DNA from: CAIVAT01 sp964628215
Lineage (GTDB): Bacteria > Bacteroidota > Bacteroidia > Bacteroidales > FEN-979
Length of the DNA: 11,243 nt
NCBI GenBank assembly: GCA_964628215.1
Contig: CAZVNF010000130.1
Coordinates: 1-11,243 of the forward strand
Direction: 5' to 3'
Shown piece by piece: positions 1-5,720 of this stretch. The position numbers and the translations under genes are program-made. The notes under the pieces were generated by a model. It was not told the origin of the DNA, did no database searches, and saw only the letters and a program-made list of their open reading frames with translations. The number at the start of each line of letters is the position of its first letter. Position 1 is the first letter of the stretch.

Positions 1-1
1 T

Positions 2-233
2 GTTATACCAACACCTTTTTTTGAGAGCAAATATAAACGACTTGCGAGAAAATTCCCCTCACTAGACTTTGAATTGGTAAACCTGGAAAAAGATTTGATA
101 AACAATCCTAAACTTGGAGAGTCGCTTGGCTCTAACCTTTGAAATTTATTTGATCACCATTTTTGATAAATCAGAGGAGGCTAATATTTCCAGGACTATT
201 TTGCTAAAAATAGTAAAATCAATTTTTAAATGA
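2..233 (+). pseudogene. RelE/ParE-like toxin remnant, internally deleted
   Basis: Two reading frames give the two ends of one small toxin-like protein. Frame 2 (positions 2-142) reads PTPFFESKYKRLARKFPSL followed by NNPKLGESLGSNL and a TGA at 140-142. This resembles the N-terminal half of RelE/ParE-family toxins of type II toxin-antitoxin systems (mRNA interferase or gyrase-poison fold). Frame 0 (138-233) reads EIYLITIFDKSEEANIS and then a basic helix ending in TGA at 231-233, like the C-terminal strand and helix of the same family. The middle of the usual protein, the basic GK-rich core strands after the LG-x-NL motif, is absent. A deletion of roughly 20-30 codons with a frame change near 138-142 explains this. 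The start codon lies left of the window, as would any antitoxin gene. The family is recognised from memory of its motifs, not from a search. The product should be inactive. Confidence 0.55.
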
Positions 234-487
234 CCATTGATGAAGCAGTAACGAAATCAGCAGAAAATCTGACCATATTCATCGTTAAAGAAGCGCTCTT
301 CTGCAATGTTTACGAGCAGAGCGCCTGGCGGTTTATTGAATTGATAAAGCCTTACAAACCAATCAAGAAAAGGGTTAAGAAACTCAATATGGATGTGGTA
401 TCAATTGGTTTTCCCAAATCTCAATCCCCGATGCAAAGCATGCAGTTTTTAATTGATTTACAGAATAAAATAAAATTGGTGAAGTAA
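230..487 (+). CDS. MutS-like (MSL-type) DGR accessory protein
   Basis: An 85-residue protein. Residues 19-32 (VKEALFCNVYEQSA) and 56-64 (VVSIGFPKS) resemble the mismatch-recognition domain I of MutS, where an F-x-E-type motif is followed by a helix and then a strand ending in a G-x-P turn. Small stand-alone proteins of this type are known as the MSL accessory class of diversity-generating retroelements, and this one lies directly upstream of a template repeat, avd and a DGR reverse transcriptase, as expected. Its molecular role in DGRs is not established; binding of nucleic acid mismatches is only suggested by homology. At 85 residues it seems shorter than typical members (about 100-120), so the C-terminus after GFPKS may be truncated or divergent. 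The ATG (230-232) overlaps the TGA of the toxin remnant as ATGA. No clear Shine-Dalgarno sequence is seen, which is usual in Bacteroidota. An alternative is an unrelated small hypothetical protein. Confidence 0.55.
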   Translation: MTIDEAVTKSAENLTIFIVKEALFCNVYEQSAWRFIELIKPYKPIKKRVKKLNMDVVSIGFPKSQSPMQSMQFLIDLQNKIKLVK

Positions 488-496
488 ATGCCGGAG

Positions 497-520
497 TAAA
501 CACGGCCATGGCTGTGTTTA
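497..520 (+). other. Strong hairpin between accessory gene and TR
   Basis: Positions 497-507 (TAAACACGGCC) pair with 510-520 (GGCTGTGTTTA) around A508-T509. All 11 pairs form in RNA, with one G-U wobble (504/513). Allowing a four-base loop leaves a 10-pair stem. No T-run follows, so it is not a classical intrinsic terminator. It begins 10 bases after the stop codon of the upstream gene and about 135 bases before the template repeat. It may protect or cap the mRNA, or be part of the structured TR transcript; this is inference. The rest of 488-656 holds no gene I can recognise. Confidence 0.5.
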
Positions 521-656
521 GTGTGCAGAAGTATAGTCTGGTTGCCCGCTAATGGTGTAAATACCTTGAAAACGTTTGGATAGAGGCTGCCGTTAGCTAA
601 AAGCTGGTAGTGTGTTCGTTTACATTCTGCCAATTGTAGAGTGGCAACTTTTTGTG

Positions 657-845
657 TTGATGCTGCCGGGTACCTGAACGACAGCGATGGTTCACTGAAC
701 AATCGCGGCTCAAACGGCAACTACTGGAGTAGTACGCAGAACGATGCCACTAACGGCTGGAACCTGAACTTCAACAGTGGGAACAGCAACATGAACAACA
801 ACAACATGGCGTACGGCTTCTCCGCCCGCTGCGTTCGAGACTTTG
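657..845 (+). repeat. DGR template repeat (TR), non-coding
   Basis: This stretch would encode the C-type-lectin-like end of a DGR target protein if translated: AAGYLNDSDGSLNN, then NYWSST, ending GFSARCVRDF. It has the composition of a template repeat rather than a variable repeat. Within about 46 codons there are 16 Asn codons, 15 of them AAC, including a run of four at roughly 791-802. AAC is the codon exploited by adenine-specific mutagenesis, because A-to-N changes in its first two bases reach many residues without producing a stop codon. There is no complete upstream gene in this frame. It lies on the same strand just upstream of avd and the reverse transcriptase, the standard TR position. 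Its GC-rich 3' end (about 817-841, TCCGCCCGCTGC) fits the initiation-of-mutagenic-homing region. Boundaries are approximate because the matching variable repeat is not in the window. Confidence 0.82.
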
Positions 846-856
846 CCTTTACCATG

Positions 857-887
857 GCCCTCATCCTTTATGGGTGAGGGCTTTTTT
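857..887 (+). terminator. Rho-independent terminator-like hairpin after TR
   Basis: GCCCTCATCC (857-866) pairs with GGGTGAGGGC (872-881) through a 10-pair stem with one G-T wobble and a five-base loop (TTTAT). Six T residues follow (882-887). This is a textbook intrinsic terminator placed just 3' of the template repeat and 12 bases before avd. It could define the 3' end of the TR transcript. DGRs also carry hairpins just downstream of variable repeats that assist retrohoming, so this element may be the TR-side counterpart of such a hairpin. Confidence 0.7.
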
Positions 888-898
888 AAAACAAAAAC

Positions 899-1185
899 AT
901 GGCGCTATACATCGAGCTTCCGGTATTTAAAAAATCATACGATCGCATAATCGAGTTGTTTGATTTATACTCCAACCTTCCAAAATCTTTTAATATACGC
1001 TGGGTCAGCGCGTTCATTTGGAATCTATAGAAATGATTGTCAATATTTACAAAGCGAATTCCCATAATGATAAAGTTCCGTTTATTTTAAAAATCAGGGA
1101 GCATCTTGAAATTATCCGGTTGTTGATACGGATTTTGCACGATACGAAACAAATCAGCCTGAAACGAATGGTTCTTGTCAATGTG
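899..1185 (+). pseudogene. avd: avd (DGR accessory variability determinant), frameshifted
   Basis: Avd is a small basic four-helix-bundle protein that forms a barrel-like pentamer, binds the DGR reverse transcriptase and TR RNA, and is needed for mutagenic retrohoming. From ATG 899, frame 2 reads MALYIELPVFKKSYDRIIEL and continues to LPKSFN. The protein then resumes in frame 1 from 994 as YTLGQRVHLESIEMIVNIYK, followed by IIRLLIRILHDTKQISLKR. The frame change falls at 991-994: SFKYTLGQ would be expected, and TTTAATAT looks like TTTAAATAT with one A lost. Without a shift, frame 2 stops at 1026-1028 and gives only 43 residues. The C-terminal end is also missing, because the sequence passes within the avd reading into a reverse transcriptase frame at about 1175-1190. 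Family identity is clear from motifs. The product as sequenced would be non-functional. Confidence 0.75.
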
Positions 1186-2281
1186 ATGATCGAAGCAACA
1201 AGCGGAATACATACAATGCCCTGAAATTTGAACTTCACTACGAACACAATCTGATCGAACTTTGCGATGAAATTATAAACTGCAGGTACGAACCACGGCC
1301 AAGCATCTGTTTCATCGTCAATAAACCCGTGAAACGGGAAGTGTTTGCTGCCGATTTCCGCGACAGGATTATCCATCACCTTATCTTCAACTACATTTCC
1401 CCTGTATTTGAAAAGCGGTTTATCAACGACAGCTATAGTTGCCGCAAAGGAAAGGGAACACATTACGGAATACAAAGGGTAAACCATTTTATCAGATCCT
1501 GTTCTGAGAATTATCATAATGATTGCTATATCCTGAAGATGGATATTCAGGGCTATTTTATGTCGATTGACCGGTCGCTGCTTTATGAGATGGTAAGCCG
1601 GGTAATCATTAAAAATTCGGGCAAAATCACGGCGATACTAATTTTAGTAATGTCGCATCGCGATGCGGCACTATTCTTTACCTGATCCGCCAAACAATTT
1701 TCAACAATCCGGTAAATGGTTGCATTATTAAAAGCAAAATGAGCGAATGGAAAGGGTTACCGCCTTCGAAAAGTTTGTTTTATGCTGGCAAAAACCAAGG
1801 TCTGCCAATCGGGAATCTCACTTCGCAGTTGTTTGCCAATATTTATCTCGATGAATTTGATCATTTTATGAAGCAGCAACTCAATTTGAAATATTATGGC
1901 CGGTACGTGGATGATATTGTTGTGGTTCATCCTGATCAGTATTATTTGAAATCGGTCATCCCTGCTGTACGTGAATACCTGAAAACAAAACTCATGTTGC
2001 AGTTACATCCCCGCAAGATTTATCTTCAACATTATACCACAGGAGTTGTTTTTCTGGGTGTGGTGATCAAACCATATCGCATGCATATTACCAGTCGCAT
2101 CAAAGGCAATTTTCATTCAGAAAAATTTCAGACCAGTATGAATTCGTATCTGGGCATTATGAAACACTATAAAACCTACAAACTGAGAAAAGGAGTTATA
2201 TTCAAAAACCTGTCGGCATGGTGGTGGAATTATGTTTACCTTTCCGGAGGTATTTCAAAGTTTTTGATAAAAGGGAAGTAG
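1185..2281 (+). pseudogene. DGR reverse transcriptase, decayed (N-terminus lost, frameshift)
   Basis: Frame 0 from about 1185 reads DDRSNKRNTYNALKFELHY, then VFAADFRDRIIHH (RT motif 1 region), DSYSCRKGKGT, and ILKMDIQGYFMSID with the first catalytic Asp. The frame changes near 1611-1616. Frame 2 continues with FGQNHGDTNFSNV, GLPPSKSLF, LPIGNLTSQLF and the YYGRYVDDIVVV active-site motif (Asp-Asp near 1910-1915), and ends with SAWWWNYVYLSGG and TAG at 2279-2281. LPIGNLTSQ in place of the QGxxxSP form, together with YVDD, is characteristic of DGR reverse transcriptases, which copy TR RNA with adenine errors into a variable repeat. An A-run of five at 1611-1615 should be six to read IIKKFGQNH. 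No start codon is present in frame 0 ahead of NKRNT; the first 20 or so residues seem deleted together with the end of avd. About 20-25 thumb residues also seem missing after KGNF (near 2112). Confidence 0.82.
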
Positions 2282-2301
2282 ATGCGTTAAGTTTACTGTA
2301 T

Positions 2302-2309
2302 TAACTTTG
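2302..2309 (+). promoter_or_regulatory. Candidate Bacteroidota -7 box for truA
   Basis: TAACTTTG matches the Bacteroidota sigma-ABfr consensus TAnnTTTG and lies 45 bases upstream of the truA ATG, between the end of the reverse transcriptase remnant and truA. It predicts a start site near 2314-2318 and a 5' leader of about 38 bases. A good -33 TTTG partner is not evident, so the call rests on one short box and its position. Confidence 0.4.
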
Positions 2310-2353
2310 CCGAAAAAGTTGGTTTAATCGAAAAAATCAGTTCTTAATTGATA

Positions 2354-3105
2354 ATGAACCTCTACAGGTATTTCATACGCTTAGCCTATGATGGCACCCA
2401 TTTTCATGGCTGGCAACGGCAGCCCAATGCAATCACTGTTCAGCAAACACTGGAAGAGGCCATGAGCATGATGATGCGCCGGAACATTCAATTAACTGGC
2501 GCCGGCCGCACAGACACAGGTGTTCACGCCCATGACTTTTTTGCTCATTTTGATGTGGAATTTCAATTGTCAAAGCCGGAATGTGAAAAATTTGTATTTC
2601 GTTTGAACCGCTACCTTGGGGGTGATATTGTTTTGTTTGAAATTTGTCCGGTCAAAAATGATGCCCATGCACGTTTCAGCCCGATATCACGAACATACCG
2701 GTATTGCATCGCCAGGACTTTAGATCCGTTTCGCAGGAATTATACGCATCATATATATGGTGACATTGATCTTCATCTCATGAATGAAGGTGCCGCCATG
2801 ATAATGGCTTACCAGGATTTTACTTCATTCTCAAAAGTTGATACAGATACTAAGACCAATATCTGCTGTATCAGTTATGCACGATGGGAGATGGCAGGCA
2901 CAGAACTGGTATTTACGATTACTGCCGACCGTTTCCTGCGAAACATGGTGCGGGCAATTGTGGGAACTCTCCTTCAGTTGGGAACCGGTAAAACCTCACT
3001 TTCGGAGGTGAAACTGATCATTGAAAGCAAAAACAGGTCAAACGCAGGGGATTCTGCACCTGCAAAAGGGCTTACGCTGAGCAGGATTGATTATCCGGAG
3101 GGGAT
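2354..3105 (+). CDS. truA: tRNA pseudouridine(38-40) synthase TruA (3' end in gap)
   Basis: TruA isomerises uridines 38-40 of the tRNA anticodon stem-loop to pseudouridine in the cytoplasm. From ATG 2354 the protein begins MNLYRYFIRLAYDGTHFHGW, the usual family start, which is why I prefer it to the in-frame TTG at 2348. The catalytic motif AGRTDTGVHAH lies at residues 50-60 with Asp54 as nucleophile. FSPISRTYRY (about 114-123) and DRFLRNMVRAIVGTLLQLG (about 196-214) are further conserved blocks, the second containing the RNMVR motif of the C-terminal lobe. About 250 residues are visible, ending GLTLSRIDYP-E-G just before the N-run. Bacteroidota TruA proteins normally end within a few residues of this point, so the stop should lie in the first bases of the gap. 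It is convergent with the transketolase operon and appears intact, unlike the DGR genes upstream. Confidence 0.95.
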
Positions 3106-3205
3106 NNNNNNNNNNNNNNNNNNNNNNNNNNNNNNNNNNNNNNNNNNNNNNNNNNNNNNNNNNNNNNNNNNNNNNNNNNNNNNNNNNNNNNNNNNNNNNN
3201 NNNNN
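3106..3205. other. Assembly gap (100 N)
   Basis: Exactly 100 N, a customary placeholder for a scaffold join of unknown length. It falls between the convergent truA and transketolase C-subunit genes and hides both stop codons. An octamer repeat at its right edge (3206-3235) is the likely reason assembly failed here. Confidence 0.97.
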
Positions 3206-3235
3206 GGTAAACGGGTGAACGGGTAAACGGGTGGA
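3206..3235 (+). repeat. Octamer tandem repeat at gap edge
   Basis: Four consecutive 8-base units read GGTAAACG, GGTGAACG, GGTAAACG and GGTGGATG (3206-3237; the last is degenerate). Units alternate at one A/G position. The array starts directly at the N-run, so its full length is unknown. On the minus strand it is read as the last visible codons of the transketolase C-subunit gene (STRLPVHPFT). There are no spacers, so it is not a CRISPR array. Confidence 0.7.
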
Positions 3236-4180
3236 TGCTTCTACAATGGCTTCGGCGGACAGTCCGAATTTTTCCATCAACAGCAAGGGATCTCCCGATT
3301 CGCCAAAACGGTCTGGCATCCCAATAAAGGCCATAGGAACCGGACAGTGCCGGACGACTACTTCTGCAACTGCGCTGCCAAGGCCTCCGGCAACCTGGTG
3401 CTCTTCTGCGGTAATGATGGCTCCGGTTTCACGGGCAGCAAGGATGATTGCATCTTCATCAATGGGCTTGATCGTGTGCATGTTGATAACCCGTACACTC
3501 AGTCCTCTGGATCCGAGGATTTCTGCTGCCTCAAGTGCCTGCCACACCATATGCCCCGTGGCAATTATGCTTAGGTCATTTCCTGATTTTAACAATTGTG
3601 ATTTTCCTATCTCGAAACCCATACTTTCATCGGTAAAATCGGGCATGGCTTCCCGGCCAAAACGGATATACACCGGGCCTTTGCATTGTTCGATAGCGGC
3701 AATGGCTGCCAGCCTGGTTTGAGTTGCATCACAGGGGGAAAGTACGGTCATATTTGGCAAAACCCTCATGATGGCTATATCTTCAAGTGCCTGGTGTGTG
3801 GCACCATCGGGACCAACCGAAACTCCTGCATGGGCACCTCCGATAACCACATGGAGGTTGTTGTAACATAATGAGACCCTGATCTGGTCGGCAGCCCTGA
3901 GAGCCGCAAATACGCCATAGGTTGAGAAAACGGGAATTTTACCTTCCAGAGCAAGTCCGGCTGAAACTCCGACACAATTCTGCTCTGCGATGCCAAGCGA
4001 AATAAAACGATGGGGGAGAGCTTCTGCAAATAAATTACAGCCGACAGAGGCAGTTATATCTGCACCAATACAAATCACACCCTCATTTCTCAGTCCGGCT
4101 TCAAGCAAGCCTTCGCCGAAACCGGTTTTGGTTGGTTTGCTGCCTTTATTTATATACTGCTCCAGTTTGAAATGATTCAT
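3206..4180 (-). CDS. Transketolase, C-terminal subunit (3' end in gap)
   Basis: This is the pyrimidine-binding and C-terminal half of a split transketolase. It pairs with the N-terminal subunit encoded just upstream to form the thiamine diphosphate enzyme that moves two-carbon ketol units in the non-oxidative pentose phosphate pathway. The start at 4180 gives MNHFKLEQYINKGSKPTKTG. The block FISLGIAEQNCVGVSAGLAL carries the conserved catalytic Glu (Glu66), which activates the cofactor's aminopyrimidine ring. AHAGVSVGPDGATHQALEDI and GPVYIRFGRE are further transketolase motifs. About 325 residues are visible. The conserved end is reached at FGLSAEAIVEA, after which the final ten residues come from the octamer repeat and the stop is hidden in the gap. 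A 31-base spacer separates it from the N-subunit gene. DXS and the pyruvate dehydrogenase beta subunit are related, but the stand-alone C-half beside an N-half favours transketolase. Confidence 0.93.
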
Positions 4181-4211
4181 GTTCTGTCTTTTTTCCGGTA
4201 AACAGACTCAT

Positions 4212-5039
4212 TTACAGTAGATTTAAGAAATCGGACGCCTGTTCCTGAGTCGGGACTTTGCCGTGCCATCTATAGTCCCCTTCAATACTCCGGATACCTT
4301 TTCCCATCAGGGTTTTAGCAATGATTACCGTAGGATTGCCTTTATTTTTTCCGGCGTTTGCAAATGCCTCCAGCAACTGTTCCATATTATTCCCGTCACA
4401 GTGAACCACATGCCAGCCAAAACTACTCCACTTTTCGCCAAGCGGTTCCAGTTTCATAACATCTTCTGTATTCCCGTCGATCTGGAGCCCGTTTCGGTCA
4501 ACAATGGCAACCAGGTTGCCGAGATTGTGATGTGATGCCGACATCGCTGCCTCCCAGATTGAACCTTCCTGCAATTCTCCGTCTCCGTGGATACTGAATA
4601 TCCGGTGTGTCTGATGATCCATTTTAGCAGCAAGTGCCATTCCCACTGCTACGGATAATCCCTGTCCAAGTGAACCTGCAGATAATTCGATGCCTGGCAG
4701 GCCATGATCCCTCCCGGGATGCCCCTGCAACCTGCTCCCCAGCTTTCGCAATGTTGTTAGTTCGTCAATGGGGAAATACCCGGCATGTGCCAGAGTGGCA
4801 TACAAAACCGGGGCTACATGCCCGATACTCAGGATCAACCTGTCGCGGCCGGGCCATGAAGGATTGCCTGGATCATGGATTAATATGGAAAAATAGAGTG
4901 AAGTGAAAATATCAGCCAGCCCGAGAGAGCCGCCAAGGTGCCCTGATTTGGCTTCAGCAAGGCTTGAAATAACCGATTTGCGGATTTTTGTTGCAATTTC
5001 CCGCAACTTCGCCGGATCGGTAGTTTGCCTGGTTTGCAT
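4212..5039 (-). CDS. Transketolase, N-terminal subunit
   Basis: A complete 275-residue protein corresponding to the cofactor diphosphate-binding domain of transketolase, the usual length for the stand-alone N subunit. Motifs in order: AKSGHLGGSLG (30-40); GHPG (106-109); SAGSLGQGLSVAVG (120-133); and the thiamine diphosphate/metal site GDGELQEGSIWEAA (152-165) followed by DRNGLQIDG (181-189), where the downstream Asn supplies the metal ligand. WHGKVPT near residues 258-264 fits the closing loop. The ATG is only 2 bases after the lolA stop codon, so translation is probably coupled and the gene co-transcribed with ftsK-lolA. The active enzyme needs the C subunit encoded next. Every motif needed for cofactor binding in this half is present and the frame is uninterrupted. 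Confidence 0.94.
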   Translation of the reverse strand: MQTRQTTDPAKLREIATKIRKSVISSLAEAKSGHLGGSLGLADIFTSLYFSILIHDPGNPSWPGRDRLILSIGHVAPVLYATLAHAGYFPIDELTTLRKLGSRLQGHPGRDHGLPGIELSAGSLGQGLSVAVGMALAAKMDHQTHRIFSIHGDGELQEGSIWEAAMSASHHNLGNLVAIVDRNGLQIDGNTEDVMKLEPLGEKWSSFGWHVVHCDGNNMEQLLEAFANAGKNKGNPTVIIAKTLMGKGIRSIEGDYRWHGKVPTQEQASDFLNLL

Positions 5040-5041
5040 GG

Positions 5042-5677
5042 TTAACGCATGTCGATGACTTCCACCCCGGGGAATTTCTTTGTATCAAAGGTGAAATCCG
5101 CATCCGTAACAGGGGTATCTGTAATATATGATTTGATCTTATAAGTAAAGGTGTTTCCACTTTTATCGTAAAGTGTGAAGCTTTTTACCTGTTTCTTTGC
5201 TTTGTCTATTCCAAGAATCGCCTTTGTGAAAGTTTTACTGGTATTGGGAATCAATTCAACAGATTCCACGGAAGGATCACTGCTTTTAATAATCTTTGAC
5301 TTGTAGTTGGAGTTATAGGAGGTAAGCAATTTGGAGGGTGTCATAGCATCATCCTTATTCTCAAGCGCATTCACCTGGACTTCATTAGATTCCTTGAGAT
5401 AAGTCCATATGGTTTTACCGTCGCAAATCACGGTTTGGCCGGCTGCCGACATTTTGTACTTATCGCCCGAAACCAGCAAAGTACCCGTCTTTTCTTCATT
5501 TATCCTGGCTTTTGTATTTTCCATTGAATATGAAAAATCAACTTTGATGGATTTAAAAGATTTGGCCTTTTTGCTCACCTCTTCCAATAAGGCAACTGCC
5601 CTGGGGTCTTTCCCCTGGCAGAATGCAAGCACGGATGAAACAATGATCAGGCTGGTCAATATAGTTCTGATATTCAT
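5042..5677 (-). CDS. lolA: LolA-like outer-membrane lipoprotein carrier
   Basis: A 211-residue secreted protein with an N-terminal signal peptide: MNIRTILTS, a hydrophobic stretch to about residue 19, and likely cleavage near 21-22. The mature part starts DPRAVALLEEVSKKAKSFKS, the helix typical of LolA, followed by alternating strands. SIKVDFSYSMEN, TGTLLVSGDKYKM, VICDGKTIWTYLKESNEVQV, ESVELIPN and SFTLYDKSGNTFTYKI follow the LolA half-barrel pattern. LolA carries lipoproteins across the periplasm from the LolCDE exporter to the outer membrane. Adjacency to ftsK is a recurrent arrangement in Bacteroidota and supports the call. No LolB-like partner is seen here. The ftsK stop lies 43 bases upstream. 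Confidence 0.85.
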   Translation of the reverse strand: MNIRTILTSLIIVSSVLAFCQGKDPRAVALLEEVSKKAKSFKSIKVDFSYSMENTKARINEEKTGTLLVSGDKYKMSAAGQTVICDGKTIWTYLKESNEVQVNALENKDDAMTPSKLLTSYNSNYKSKIIKSSDPSVESVELIPNTSKTFTKAILGIDKAKKQVKSFTLYDKSGNTFTYKIKSYITDTPVTDADFTFDTKKFPGVEVIDMR

Positions 5678-5720
5678 AATTTTGGAGTAGTTATATTAAG
5701 TTTATGTGTAGGATGAGCCA

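Noticed and set aside
497..520. Intrinsic terminator
   Set aside because: The stem is strong but followed by GTGTGC rather than a T-run.
641..877. Open frame of 78 codons giving a lectin-like C-terminus
   Set aside because: It is the template repeat read in the frame of its cognate variable repeat. It has no N-terminal domain, only a GTG start, and is saturated with AAC codons, so it is not annotated as a gene.
1047..1517. Minus-strand 156-codon open frame
   Set aside because: It lies antisense to avd and the RT, whose motifs on the plus strand are convincing, and its own translation shows no recognisable domain.
985..1620. Programmed -1 frameshifting in avd and RT
   Set aside because: Neither site forms a standard slippery heptamer with good re-pairing, DGR genes are not known to use it, and the RT also lacks its start and N-terminus.
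1329..2281. Group II intron or retron reverse transcriptase
   Set aside because: The active site is YVDD rather than YADD, the LPIGNLTSQ motif is DGR-type, there is no maturase/X domain, and TR plus avd lie directly upstream.
3038..3226. Extension of truA and the transketolase gene through the N-run
   Set aside because: The N bases carry no codons. Both proteins reach their family ends at the gap edges, so reading on into the opposite gene is an artefact.
3206..3237. CRISPR array
   Set aside because: The units are contiguous octamers without spacers and no cas genes are present.
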